A program made the translations under genes and the position numbers. A DNA stretch of 61,500 bases from Methylacidimicrobium tartarophylax (GTDB lineage Bacteria; Verrucomicrobiota; Verrucomicrobiia; Methylacidiphilales; Methylacidiphilaceae), in NCBI RefSeq assembly GCF_902143375.2, contig NZ_CABFVA020000014.1, positions 1-61,500 of the forward strand, read 5' to 3'. The notes beneath the pieces were generated by a model, which searched no databases, was not told the DNA's origin, and worked only from the letters and a program-made list of their open reading frames with translations. Below, one piece after another: positions 36,783-45,632 of this stretch (within the stretch, counting starts at the first letter, position 1; every line of letters starts with the position of its first letter).

Positions 36783-38168
36783 ATGAGAACTCTAGGCCAT
36801 CCCGCAGAGAAAGCGCTCCTTGTCGGGATCGAGCTGCCGAACCAGCAGGAGCCGGGAGTCACAGAGTCGCTCGAGGAACTGGGCGAACTCGCCCGGAGCG
36901 CGGGAGCGGCGGTCGCCTCTCATGCCGTTCAACGGCTTCAGACACCGACTGCGCCATTCTATATCGGGCGCGGCAAGGCGGAGGAGCTCTCCGAGCGGTG
37001 CCAGGAAGGCGGGATCCACTCGGTCATTTTCGACGACGAGTTGACTCCGGCCCAAAGCCGCAATTTATCGAACGTCTTTTCTCGGAAGGTCTTGGATCGG
37101 ACGCAGCTGATTCTCGACATTTTTGCGCAGCGAGCCAAGACCCGGGAGGGCAAGATTCAAATCGAGCTTGCTCAACTTCTCTACTTGCTCCCGAGGCTCA
37201 CCAGGCTTTGGAGCCACCTTTCACGGCAAACGGGGGGCATCGGCACCCGGGGTCCCGGAGAAACCCAGTTGGAGGTCGACAGGCGACGAGTCCAGCAGCG
37301 GATCGCGCGTTTACACCGCGATCTGGAGGCTGTCCGACGCTCCCGGGCGGTGCAGCGGGAAGGAAGACACCGATGTTCGTGGCCGACCCTCTGCTTGGTC
37401 GGATACACCAATTCCGGGAAATCGACCCTGTTCAATCGCCTGACCCAGTCCGAAGTATTGGTGGAGGACAAGCTCTTCGCCACGCTCGACCCGACGATCC
37501 GGCTTTTGCAACTAGGGGGAAAGCAGCGGGCGTTTTTGGCCGACACGGTCGGCTTTATCCGAAAGCTGCCGCACGACCTGATCGATTCCTTCCGAGCCAC
37601 GTTGGAAGAGGTAAAGGAGGCCGACCTTCTCATTCATCTGGTGGACGTTTCCGATCCGAAGGTGGAGGAACGGATTGCGGACGTGCGGCGGGTCTTGGAG
37701 GAACTCGACGTGCTTGGCAAGCCTTCACTCCTCGTGTGGAACAAGATCGATCGTTTGCATGGTCCCGCGCTGCTTCATCGGCTGTTGCAGCGGTATCCGG
37801 GAAGCATCGGAATTTCGGCCTGGGATGGGTCCGGGATCGAGGAGCTTCTGTCGCGGATCGGAAGCTGGTCGCGGGGGAGGGCGCTCCTTTTTCGCTTGCG
37901 CTTGCCGGTCGAGCGCGGCGATCTGCTGGCGCGTCTCCATCGCGAGGGCGAGCCCGTAGAGGTTCGCTACCGCCCCGACGGGATCTACGTGCACGCTTGG
38001 ATTCCCGCTTTCTTGCAAGCGTCTCTTGCTCCCTTTATCCTCCCCGAGCGTGGCTCGGCGGATTCGCGAGATGCTTCCGGCGGAACGACCGCTGGAGAGG
38101 ATGGCGGCGAACGGCCCGAATGGGCTGAAGGATTCGGAGCTGCTGGCGATTCTTCTCGGAATCGGTAG
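36783..38168 (+). CDS. hflX: Ribosome-associated GTPase HflX
   Basis: A 461-residue GTPase that splits stalled or stressed ribosomes. The N-terminal domain contains FYIGRGKAEEL and the signature TRGPGETQLE (155-164); the G domain has GYTNSGKST (207-215), FATLDPT, ADTVGFI and NKID. Roughly the last 35 residues (from about ADSRDASGG) are rich in Gly, Glu and Asp, unlike HflX, and are read from the sequence that encodes the radC N-terminus in another frame. The natural stop seems to have been lost, or a recent frameshift extended the reading frame. Confidence 0.94.
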   Translation: MRTLGHPAEKALLVGIELPNQQEPGVTESLEELGELARSAGAAVASHAVQRLQTPTAPFYIGRGKAEELSERCQEGGIHSVIFDDELTPAQSRNLSNVFSRKVLDRTQLILDIFAQRAKTREGKIQIELAQLLYLLPRLTRLWSHLSRQTGGIGTRGPGETQLEVDRRRVQQRIARLHRDLEAVRRSRAVQREGRHRCSWPTLCLVGYTNSGKSTLFNRLTQSEVLVEDKLFATLDPTIRLLQLGGKQRAFLADTVGFIRKLPHDLIDSFRATLEEVKEADLLIHLVDVSDPKVEERIADVRRVLEELDVLGKPSLLVWNKIDRLHGPALLHRLLQRYPGSIGISAWDGSGIEELLSRIGSWSRGRALLFRLRLPVERGDLLARLHREGEPVEVRYRPDGIYVHAWIPAFLQASLAPFILPERGSADSRDASGGTTAGEDGGERPEWAEGFGAAGDSSRNR

Positions 38169-38742
38169 GAGCGGCCTTTCAGCCGTCGGGCTGGGAGAGG
38201 AGCTCATCACGATGTTCGGCAGCCTGCAAGCATTGGGGAGGGCTTCGGTGGCTGAGCTTGCCCAGTGCAAGGGCGTCGGACCAACCAAAGCCGCGCGCCT
38301 CGTAGCCGCCTTCACGTTAGGTATCCGCTCGGCTCAAGAAGATCTCCTGGGAAAGCAGATCGCGTCTCCGAAGGATGCGGTCGAGTTCCTGGGACCGAGG
38401 ATGCGTCTGTCGCCGGTCGAGATGTTGTTGGCGGTCCTGCTGGATGCGAAAGGACGGGTTCTTGCGGTCGAGGAAATTACCCGAGGGACTCTCAATGAGA
38501 GCCTTTATCATCCCCGTGAGGCTTTCCGCGCCGCGATCGCGCACAAAGCCCATTCGGTCCTTTTTGCCCACAACCATCCTTCCGGAGACCCCACGCCGTC
38601 GGCGGAGGACATAACCATCAGCCGCGAAATGAAGCGGGCCGGGGAAATCCTTGGGATCGAGGTGGTCGACCACGTGATTCTCGGGGGATCGCGCAAGGGA
38701 GATCTGCTCTATTACAGCTTTCGGGAACGAGGGAAAGGATGA
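38050..38742 (+). CDS. radC: RadC family (JAB/MPN-domain) protein
   Basis: About 230 residues. An N-terminal helix-hairpin-helix region (IREMLPAERPLERM, LKDSELLAILLGIGR, CKGVGPTKAARL) precedes a JAB1/MPN domain with the metal motif FAHNHPSGDPTPSAED. Despite the name, the repair role of RadC proteins is not established. The N-terminal consensus requires residues before MLPAERP, so GTG 38050 is used; TTG 38026 is possible and ATG 38071 would truncate the domain. It overlaps hflX by about 119 bases and lpxA by four. Confidence 0.9.
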   Translation: MARRIREMLPAERPLERMAANGPNGLKDSELLAILLGIGRSGLSAVGLGEELITMFGSLQALGRASVAELAQCKGVGPTKAARLVAAFTLGIRSAQEDLLGKQIASPKDAVEFLGPRMRLSPVEMLLAVLLDAKGRVLAVEEITRGTLNESLYHPREAFRAAIAHKAHSVLFAHNHPSGDPTPSAEDITISREMKRAGEILGIEVVDHVILGGSRKGDLLYYSFRERGKG

Positions 38743-39566
38743 TTCATTCGACAGCGATGGTTAGCCCCAAAGCCGAACTCGGACGGGAGGTGCGGGTAGG
38801 GCCCGGAGCGATGATCGAGGCGGAGGCGATTGTCGGAGATCGCTGCGAGATTCGGGCTCATGCGGTGATTGCCGCGGGAACACAGATCGGACCGGGAAAC
38901 CAGATCGGTTACGGGGCGATCATTGGAGCCGAACCGCAGGATCTATCCTGGAATGGAGCCCCTTCCCGCGTGGTGATCGGAGAGGGGAACGTGATCCGGG
39001 AGCAAGTCACCATCCATCGGGGGGCCAAGCCGGAGAGCGAGACGCGGATCGGAGACGGCAACTACCTGATGGTAGGGTGTCACGTCGGGCACAACTGCCT
39101 TGTGGGGAACCGGACGATCATCGTCAACCACGTGTTGCTGGCCGGTTATGTCCAGGTTGGAGATCGCGCCTTTTTGGGGGGTGCTTCGGTCTTCCATCAG
39201 CATGTACGCATCGGAGAGTTGGCGATGGTGCGGGGCGGGATCCGGATCGGCATGGATATTCCACCCTTTCTGATGGCCGTCGACGAAAACGAGGTCGCCG
39301 GCGTCAACCGGGTCGGCTTGCGCAGAGCAGGATTTTCCGAAGCGACCCGTCGGCAGATCGAGGCCGCCTACGGCATCCTCTACGAAAGCGGACGCAACGT
39401 CTCGCAGGCCCTGGAGGAGATGGAAAGGCGCTGGCCGAGCGGAGAAGTGCGCCGGATGAGCGATTTCATTCGGGCTTCCCGCCGGGGCATCTGCACTCCG
39501 AACCGCATGCGAAGAAGGCCGGAGCGGGCGGCAAGAGCCAGAGAGCAGCGCGCATCCGCGGGCTAG
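38739..39566 (+). CDS. lpxA: Acyl-[ACP]--UDP-N-acetylglucosamine O-acyltransferase
   Basis: A 275-residue left-handed beta-helix built from hexapeptide repeats (IGPGNQIGYGAIIG, VVIGEGNVIREQVTIH). The catalytic histidine is in MVGCHVGHNC, and AEPQDLSWNG plus GVNRVGLRR are specific to LpxA. It carries out the first step of lipid A synthesis, acylating UDP-GlcNAc. The C-terminus is longer than usual and highly basic (SRRGICTPNRMRRRPERAAR). lpxA overlaps radC as ATGA and is not linked here to lpxB, lpxD or fabZ. Confidence 0.94.
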   Translation: MIHSTAMVSPKAELGREVRVGPGAMIEAEAIVGDRCEIRAHAVIAAGTQIGPGNQIGYGAIIGAEPQDLSWNGAPSRVVIGEGNVIREQVTIHRGAKPESETRIGDGNYLMVGCHVGHNCLVGNRTIIVNHVLLAGYVQVGDRAFLGGASVFHQHVRIGELAMVRGGIRIGMDIPPFLMAVDENEVAGVNRVGLRRAGFSEATRRQIEAAYGILYESGRNVSQALEEMERRWPSGEVRRMSDFIRASRRGICTPNRMRRRPERAARAREQRASAG

Positions 39567-39754
39567 CCAAACTTCCCCACCATGTTGAGGGCCGTTTCGA
39601 TATCGGAGTTGCTTGCGCAACCAGCGTAGGGCGAGGTTGCGAATAAGATGTGAACAAGGGGTGAAAATCCCGTGAAAAGCCGTAGGCTCCCAAAGCGCCC
39701 GCGGAGCAGTGCGTTCATCCTCTCGCGCGCTTCACACGGCAGCGGGAGCGTCAT
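39563..39754 (-). CDS. Possible small protein at the end of the 42.8-39.8 kb operon
   Basis: A 63-codon frame starting at ATG 39754, eight bases after AAGGGGGG, and placed directly after the stop of the preceding minus-strand gene. The protein includes a basic N-terminal half and ends SDIETALNMVGKFG. It resembles no family I know and overlaps the lpxA stop by four bases. It could be a genuine short gene, a decayed remnant or chance; the good ribosome site is the only positive evidence. Confidence 0.25.
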   Translation of the reverse strand: MTLPLPCEARERMNALLRGRFGSLRLFTGFSPLVHILFATSPYAGCASNSDIETALNMVGKFG

Positions 39755-39768
39755 TGCCCGACCCCCCT

Positions 39769-40773
39769 TCAATTACCCGAATTTCCCGGGAAGCCCGCCG
39801 CAGCGTAGATCCGCCCGCTAAGCGTGTAGACGGCATCGATCATTTTCCGATCGTGCAGGGCCCGGGCAATATCGTTGAGCGCACGGAGCACCTGACTTTG
39901 CTGGGAACCGGCGATAGCGATCGGCTGGACTGGAGGGAAAATGGCAATGGCGTAGTTGAGATTGGGCCCTTTGGCAAATTCGGCGATCTCTTCCCAAAAC
40001 CAGCTTGGCATCGCGGAAAGCTTCCAGGGAAGTTTTCCGGAAACCGGCAAAAGTTCACCACCTTCTGACGCCCAAATGTTTCGTAAAGCCTGGAGGAATT
40101 CCTTTGCCGACCATCTGTCTTCCAGGACCTGATGGAACTTCTCCGGCCCCCAGCGGGTGAAGAGCTCGTAATATTCCCTGACTACCCTGGCATTCTCCTC
40201 GGCGTATTGGCTTTCGGGCAGCCGGTTGCCACGAATCGCTTGCGCGTACTCCAAATCCTGAAGCTCATAAGTAGCCTCCCGCTGCTCCGGAGTCAGATGC
40301 GCCAGCCACCAGGCGTCCCACACGGCGTCCTGGGTGTCGAGAATCTGTTCCCGTTCTTCGTCAGGGAGGTCGGAAAATTGCGGAGGCGAAAGGGTTCCTC
40401 TGAGCCTCAAGAGCGAGTCGAGGATCGGAATGGGAAGCGTAGCTAGCTTCCGCTCCAGTATGAGAACCTCGGTTCGGACGACGAATTTCCCCTCTCTGGT
40501 ATGCCTATCGGTGTGCGGAGTCGACCAGCGGTAGGCCAGATCCATTGCCCAGTGTCCTTCGGGAGTCCGAACGGTTTCGGCAAGGAGCTTCGGGTCGGCC
40601 GTCTGGAGGAACGAAAGGGTTTCGGGCATCCGGAGGGTGGCAAGCCTTTGGATCAGGGCTTGGGCCTCGGGAGAAAGGGGGAGCGAGGGCTTGTCCTGGG
40701 CCAGGGCCACGGCGGCAGTCAACCAGAGGGAAAGAACTCCGCCAAGGCATTGGTGACCAAAAATGGTGTTCAT
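39769..40773 (-). CDS. Uncharacterised exported protein
   Basis: A 334-residue protein with a signal peptide (HQCLGGVLSLWLTAAVALA/QDK). The mature part is largely helical and charged, rich in Glu, Leu and Trp (LPDEEREQILDTQDAVWDAWW, LTPEQREATYELQDLEY), with no recognised motif. The start ATG 40773 has a strong AAGGAG site. It follows the GExH protein by 20 bases and is therefore probably expressed with it. Function unknown. Confidence 0.7.
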   Translation of the reverse strand: MNTIFGHQCLGGVLSLWLTAAVALAQDKPSLPLSPEAQALIQRLATLRMPETLSFLQTADPKLLAETVRTPEGHWAMDLAYRWSTPHTDRHTREGKFVVRTEVLILERKLATLPIPILDSLLRLRGTLSPPQFSDLPDEEREQILDTQDAVWDAWWLAHLTPEQREATYELQDLEYAQAIRGNRLPESQYAEENARVVREYYELFTRWGPEKFHQVLEDRWSAKEFLQALRNIWASEGGELLPVSGKLPWKLSAMPSWFWEEIAEFAKGPNLNYAIAIFPPVQPIAIAGSQQSQVLRALNDIARALHDRKMIDAVYTLSGRIYAAAGFPGNSGN

Positions 40774-40793
40774 GGATTTTTCTCCTTGTCTTG

Positions 40794-42329
40794 CTATGGA
40801 CCTTGCGGCACCGAGCTTTGCCTGCGATTGACCGCGTCGGAAAGAGAGTGGTGGATCGGTTTTCCCGACAAGGGGTCGTAGGGTGCGCGACTCGGATCGA
40901 GCGCAATGTTCGCGGCTGCTTGCTGGTTGAATTGCGCGAGCTTCACCGGTTTCGAAAAATAGCCCGAGCCCAGTTCAGCCAAATAGCCTTGGCGGCTGAT
41001 TCCACTCTGTACAATGGCAACCGAAGGTATGTGGTAAATGTTCTCCCAGATATAGTTGAGCCCCGGATAGGTTGCGTTCGGCTTGCTCGTTGTCGACATC
41101 CGCTCATTGGGGCGGAATCCCGTGTGATAGGCTCCCCCGATCGAGATGGTTCGGGCGTTCGGCCGGGTCACGTTGGCCGCGATAGCGGCAATGCTCTCGT
41201 TTCGCTCCCTCATTCCGTCTGGGGACTTCAAAAAGTCCATCGATTCCTTTGGAGTGATTTGCCGGCTAGGGGAATTCACAATCAGGTTTCCATTCTGGTC
41301 GAGTCCGGCATTCCGGTCGAGGTCCCCTGCGATTACCTGGTATCCCGTGTTGTGGGCGTGGCGCCAGAGGTAAAACATTTGCATGCGTCCTTGGAGAGCA
41401 TCGACTAGCGCTGGACTGTTGCCGCTCGCTATCGCGGTCGCTTTCAGCATCCTGGGGGTTTGTGAGTCTATGGTTTGAAACGCTGCCGCCATGATCTTTA
41501 CGTCCTTGCTGTGTTGTTGTTGAGTCGGACTGTCTGGGCCGAACCCAAGGTCCACTTCGGCCATATTCTGGTAGCTGGGATTCTTGAGAAACGCATCGAG
41601 CTCTTTCTGCTTGGCGGTGGGATACTCGAGGATCAGGTTTCGGAACCCATGAGCGTAGGCCGATTGGAGGAACTTCGCTTCTGCATCCATCATTGCGGGA
41701 TCGAAATGATGTTCCCCAATGGTAATGATCTGGACGCCTGCCTTGTCGATGGCCGCCCAATTGCGCTGATCGGCAACCGTGATCGGGTTTGGTTGAGAAG
41801 GTGGGAACTGGCGGCTGGCAGGAACGGGGGTCAGTCCCGGACCTCGCCGAGAGCTTTGGAGAGCGGTCGCCGCGGCGGCAGCCGCAGCCGCTGCGCCCAT
41901 GTTTGCGCCTACCGCAGCTCCTGCCGCAGCGGTGCCCTCAGCCGCCTGCGCCGTCGAGAGTTGAGCGGCAGCGGCCGGGAAGACCGAATTCGGAAGCGGA
42001 GGACAGCAGCCATTGCCTGCTGGGGGAGCGGTTGATCCATCCTGGGCTGCCCCACTGGCGGCTCCGCCGGAATCGGCTGCGGCGGGCGCGGCCGCATCGG
42101 TCGGGGCCGTGGGAGCTGGTGTGGAGGCTCCATCCGGCATGACCGCGGTATTGACGAGCCCGGCTCCGCCGGAAGAGTCGGATTCCGGGGACGGACTTTG
42201 GGAAGCGTCGGCACCCTCGGCGGGAGGCGCGATCGAAACCTGCCCGTAGCTCTTCAGGCTCCCCTCGGGAGCCAGGAGGAAGGTCACCCAAAGCAAGAGC
42301 CAAAAAGTCCAAAGGCCCTGCGATCTCAT
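40794..42329 (-). CDS. Exported protein with Ala-rich linker and ChaN/TIKI-like GExH domain
   Basis: A 511-residue protein. A signal peptide (GLWTFWLLLWVTFLLAPEG) is followed by about 130 residues of Ala/Pro/Gly/Ser-rich low complexity, including runs of alanine. The globular part (about 175-420) begins IITIGEHHFDPAMMDAEAKF and LILEYPTAKQKELDAFL, and later has ISIGGAYHTGF. A GExH near the start, an LEY strand and a late H-containing strand recall the EreA/ChaN/TraB-TIKI superfamily of haem-binding or metallopeptidase-like proteins; this is pattern-level similarity only. The C-terminal 90 residues are unrecognised. It sits between two other unknown genes in one operon. Confidence 0.65.
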   Translation of the reverse strand: MRSQGLWTFWLLLWVTFLLAPEGSLKSYGQVSIAPPAEGADASQSPSPESDSSGGAGLVNTAVMPDGASTPAPTAPTDAAAPAAADSGGAASGAAQDGSTAPPAGNGCCPPLPNSVFPAAAAQLSTAQAAEGTAAAGAAVGANMGAAAAAAAAATALQSSRRGPGLTPVPASRQFPPSQPNPITVADQRNWAAIDKAGVQIITIGEHHFDPAMMDAEAKFLQSAYAHGFRNLILEYPTAKQKELDAFLKNPSYQNMAEVDLGFGPDSPTQQQHSKDVKIMAAAFQTIDSQTPRMLKATAIASGNSPALVDALQGRMQMFYLWRHAHNTGYQVIAGDLDRNAGLDQNGNLIVNSPSRQITPKESMDFLKSPDGMRERNESIAAIAANVTRPNARTISIGGAYHTGFRPNERMSTTSKPNATYPGLNYIWENIYHIPSVAIVQSGISRQGYLAELGSGYFSKPVKLAQFNQQAAANIALDPSRAPYDPLSGKPIHHSLSDAVNRRQSSVPQGP

Positions 42330-42368
42330 GGCCGGCTTGCTCCCCGGGAGGTTTTGGGATCGGGCGAT

Positions 42369-42812
42369 TTATCGATGCAACCGACTCTTGCCCTTCTGCT
42401 CCTCGATCTGCGCCCTTTGGAGGACAAAGGAATCAATCCACCGGTTGCGTTCTTGGGCGAGCTCCCGGTAGTAGGCCACGAAGCAGGATTCGGCGTCTTG
42501 CGGTTGGAGCGCCCGGAGGGGGGCAAGGATCGGCCCGGCCCAGTCGGTCCGGGGAGCGGCAGCCGGAGGCGCCGGCTGCTTCTGCTCCTTCCACCACGAG
42601 AGGACGGAGAGGGAGAAGAGGGCCAAAAGGGAGAGGGCCACGGCAAAGGCGGGCAGGCCGGCCTCGATGGGTCTCCCGGGCGCACCCCTGCCGCTGGGCG
42701 GCCGGATTGCCCTGGAGGTGCCCTCCCCCTTTGCCGGCTGGATCATCGGCTGGAGATTCGATCTCTCGGAAAACTCCCCCTCCTTCCGCTCCGGAAAAAC
42801 GACCGCGCGCAT
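42369..42812 (-). CDS. Uncharacterised single-pass membrane protein
   Basis: About 147 residues: a charged N-terminus, one transmembrane helix (LPAFAVALSLLALFSLSVLSWW), a proline-rich linker and a helical tail (FVAYYRELAQERNRWIDSFV) rich in charged residues. Position and topology recall a small anchor. ATG 42812 lies five bases after AGGGAGG; ATG 42833 and GTG 42854 are earlier in-frame options. It is the first gene of the operon with the GExH protein and the exported 39769-40773 product. Function unknown. Confidence 0.6.
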   Translation of the reverse strand: MRAVVFPERKEGEFSERSNLQPMIQPAKGEGTSRAIRPPSGRGAPGRPIEAGLPAFAVALSLLALFSLSVLSWWKEQKQPAPPAAAPRTDWAGPILAPLRALQPQDAESCFVAYYRELAQERNRWIDSFVLQRAQIEEQKGKSRLHR

Positions 42813-43024
42813 GACTCCCTCCCTGGTTGCCATCGGCCTTCCCCCTGCCCGCACGGAGCACCCGCGACCGTTGCGGCAGAGATTGTGGACCGCTTACCGG
42901 AAAGGAGATTACCGAAGCCGGACGGAGGTCGGGCAAGCGGTTTCTCTGTTACATTTTTGTGACAGTTCCGTGAACTTTCGGTGACAAAAGGACCCTGCTT
43001 CGCGCAAAGAAAACTTAACCTGCA

Positions 43025-45007
43025 TTAATCGGCAGCTTGTCCGACTTCTTTGGAAAGGGCGGTGACGGCAGCGGGATCTTCCAGGGTCGTCGTGTCGCCC
43101 TCGATTTGACCGTTACGAACCAGTTCCTTGAGAAGGCGTCGGAGGATCTTGCCGCTGCGGGTCTTCGGCAGGGTAGCGGTGAAGAGAATCTCCTTGGGGC
43201 GTGCGATGGCGCCGATCTCCTCTGCCACATGAAGACGTAGTTCGTTTTTGAGCTCCTCCGACGCTGCTTCTCCCTGCCGGAGGGTGACAAAAGCGACGAG
43301 CGCCTCGCCTTTTTCCGAATCGGGCTCGCCGACCACCGCCGCTTCCGCGACGCTGGGATGGCTCACCAGTGCGCTCTCGATCTCGGCGGTGCCGATGCGA
43401 TGCCCGGCGATATTGAGAACGTCGTCGGTCCGGCCCGTGATCCAGAAATAACCGTCTTCGTCCTGGCGGGCGCCGTCTCCGGTGAGATAGACGCCGGGAA
43501 TCTGACTCCAATAGGTGCTTCGAAGCGCCTCCGGGCTGCCGTAAATGTCCCGGAGCATCGAGGGCCAGGGGCGGCGAATCACCAACCTCCCGTGGGTGCC
43601 GGAAGGAACGGGATTCCCCTGATCATCAACGACTGCGGGATCGACGCCGAAGAAGGGAAGGGTTGCCGAACCCGGCTTGCCGGGGGTCGCTCCGGGAAAG
43701 GGAGCGATCATCGCCGATCCCGTTTCGGTTTGCCACCATGTATCGACGATCGGGCAGCGCCCTCGCCCAATCTTCTGATGATACCAGAGCCAAGCCTCCG
43801 GGTTGATCGGCTCGCCGACCGAGCCCAGAAGGCGGAGCGAGGAGAGATCCCAGGGTTTTACCCAACCTTCGCCCATACGCATGAAGGCTCGGATGGCGGT
43901 CGGAGCGGTGTAAAGGATGTTGATTCGGTGGCGCTCGATCATGCGCCAGAAGCGATCCGGCTGGGGAAAATCGGGCGAGCCTTCGTAGAGGAAGACCGAA
44001 GCCCCGAGAGCCAGGGGGCCGTAGACCACGTAGCTATGACCCGTCACCCAACCGACATCGGCCGTGCACCAGAAGAGATCCTCTTCTTTGAGATCGAAGA
44101 GGTATTTGGTGGTCAGCGCACAACCCAGCAGATAGCCGCCGGTCGTGTGAAGGATCCCCTTCGGCTTTCCGGTCGTTCCGCTGGTGTAGAGGATGTAGAG
44201 AGGATGCTCGCTGTCCACGGGCTTCGCTTCCGAGCGGGCGTCGACCTCTTTGAGCTCTTCTTCGATCCAGCGATCGCGGCCCGCCAGCATCGGAACGGGC
44301 TCCGCCGTCCTTCGGACGACCAGGACCCGTTTCACCATTGGGACATCCTTCAAGGCGTCGTCGACCCGCTTCTTGAGCGGAACGATCTTCCCCCTCCGGT
44401 AGCCACCATCGGCGGTGATGACGATCTTCGCTCCGCAATCGAGGATCCGATCTCGAATCGACTTCCCGCTGAAGCCGCCAAAGACGACACTATGCACCGC
44501 GCCAAGGCGCGCGCAGGCGAGCATGGCGATCACCGCTTCCGGAATCAGCGGCAGATAGATCACGACCCGGTCTCCGGAGCCCACTCCGCTTCGGGAGAGC
44601 AGGTTGGCCCAGCGACAGACTTCCCAGTGGAGCTGCCGGTAGGTGAGGGTACGTACTTCTCCGGGCTCTCCTTCCCAGACGATGGCTGCCTTGTTGCACC
44701 GGGGTCCGGCCAGATGACGATCGAGGCAGTTGTAGCTGGCATTGAGCTTTCCGCCCACAAACCAGCGTGCATGCGGCAGGTCCCAACTCAAAAGCTGCTG
44801 CCAGGGCTCCGCCCAGTCGAGCTCGGCAGACATCCGCCCCCAAAACGTTACGGGAGAGTCGAGCGACTCCCGATAGAGCCGGCGGTACTCCTCCAAGCTT
44901 CCAATGTGCGCCCGGGCCGAAAATTCGTTGGACGGGGGAAAAACCGGCACCAGTTCCGCGGACGGGGTCGATTTCCGGGAGTCGATGCCAGCGGTCGTTT
45001 CTTCCAT
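43025..45007 (-). CDS. acs: Acetyl-CoA synthetase (AMP-forming)
   Basis: A 660-residue adenylate-forming enzyme converting acetate, ATP and CoA to acetyl-CoA. Motifs: [17 protein letters not shown] (P-loop), [32 protein letters not shown] (hinge), and [12 protein letters not shown] with the catalytic and acetylatable lysine. Length and order match Acs closely. A promoter-like pair lies 50-80 bases upstream. It could support acetate scavenging or C2 assimilation. Confidence 0.96.
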   Translation of the reverse strand: MEETTAGIDSRKSTPSAELVPVFPPSNEFSARAHIGSLEEYRRLYRESLDSPVTFWGRMSAELDWAEPWQQLLSWDLPHARWFVGGKLNASYNCLDRHLAGPRCNKAAIVWEGEPGEVRTLTYRQLHWEVCRWANLLSRSGVGSGDRVVIYLPLIPEAVIAMLACARLGAVHSVVFGGFSGKSIRDRILDCGAKIVITADGGYRRGKIVPLKKRVDDALKDVPMVKRVLVVRRTAEPVPMLAGRDRWIEEELKEVDARSEAKPVDSEHPLYILYTSGTTGKPKGILHTTGGYLLGCALTTKYLFDLKEEDLFWCTADVGWVTGHSYVVYGPLALGASVFLYEGSPDFPQPDRFWRMIERHRINILYTAPTAIRAFMRMGEGWVKPWDLSSLRLLGSVGEPINPEAWLWYHQKIGRGRCPIVDTWWQTETGSAMIAPFPGATPGKPGSATLPFFGVDPAVVDDQGNPVPSGTHGRLVIRRPWPSMLRDIYGSPEALRSTYWSQIPGVYLTGDGARQDEDGYFWITGRTDDVLNIAGHRIGTAEIESALVSHPSVAEAAVVGEPDSEKGEALVAFVTLRQGEAASEELKNELRLHVAEEIGAIARPKEILFTATLPKTRSGKILRRLLKELVRNGQIEGDTTTLEDPAAVTALSKEVGQAAD

Positions 45008-45060
45008 GGTTTGCCCGATTGCCCAGCGCCAGGTTCCGCCCGGCCGCGAAAAGTAGTGAC

Positions 45061-45089
45061 AGAATAGGGCCTGACCAGTCCCAAAGCAA
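45061..45089 (-). promoter_or_regulatory. Predicted promoter of acs
   Basis: On the minus strand TTGCTT and TATTCT are separated by 17 bases, with the -10 box matching four of six consensus positions. The start of transcription would fall near 45054, about 45 bases before the acs ATG. This suggests that acs can be transcribed separately from rpiB. Prediction by eye only. Confidence 0.3.
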
Positions 45090-45142
45090 ACCAGGACCTC
45101 CCAGCGGACCGGCCCGGCGGGAAGAGCTGGGCCTAGCGGGGC

Positions 45143-45583
45143 CTACACAAGCTCGCCGGCCATCATCTTGCGAATGCGCGGGATGTGGCGCCCGCCTTCG
45201 AAGGGAGTGTCGAGGAAGATCCGAACGATCTTGAGGGCGGTCTCCTCCGGAATGAGGCGCTCCCCGATCGAAATGACATTGGCATCGTTGTGCGCGCGGC
45301 CGAGGCGAACCGACTCCTCGTTGAAACAGTAGGCGCAGCGGACGCCCCGGACTTTGTTGGCGACCATGGCCTCTCCGTTTCCCGAACCTCCCAGAACGAT
45401 CCCGCGATCCGCTTTCCCCTCCGCAACGAGCACGGCCGGCGGGCGAACGTAGTCGGGATAATCGACGGGCTCGGGTGATCCCGTGCCGCAGTCGATCACC
45501 TCGTGGCCGAGGCTCTTCAGGAACCCCTTGATCTTTTCCTTGTAGGCAAAGCCGGCGTGGTCCGATCCGATGGCGATTTTCAT
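45143..45583 (-). CDS. rpiB: Ribose-5-phosphate isomerase B
   Basis: A 146-residue RpiB/LacAB-family isomerase of ribose-5-phosphate and ribulose-5-phosphate. It begins MKIAIGSDHAGFAYKEKIK. In E. coli RpiB the catalytic base is a cysteine in the GILLCGTGIG loop; here that loop is GIVLGGSGNGEAM, so the likely base is Glu71, as in the mycobacterial type. HNDANVISIGERL and the FEGGRHIPRI tail are typical. It lies 49 bases after the McsA-like gene. Confidence 0.94.
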   Translation of the reverse strand: MKIAIGSDHAGFAYKEKIKGFLKSLGHEVIDCGTGSPEPVDYPDYVRPPAVLVAEGKADRGIVLGGSGNGEAMVANKVRGVRCAYCFNEESVRLGRAHNDANVISIGERLIPEETALKIVRIFLDTPFEGGRHIPRIRKMMAGELV

Positions 45584-45632
45584 GAAGATGATTGTCTCTC
45601 TGTTTGTAGAACAGGCGTTGGCTTGCGCCGTG

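Noticed and set aside
39640-39700. Cobalamin-riboswitch-like GGGGTGAAAATCCC
   Set aside because: Only one short box resembles the riboswitch core; the rest of the conserved structure is missing and no vitamin B12-related gene lies downstream on that strand.
43010-43025. TTAACCTGCAT near the acs stop, like the left edge of R5
   Set aside because: Only 11 bases match and nothing beyond; compatible with chance.
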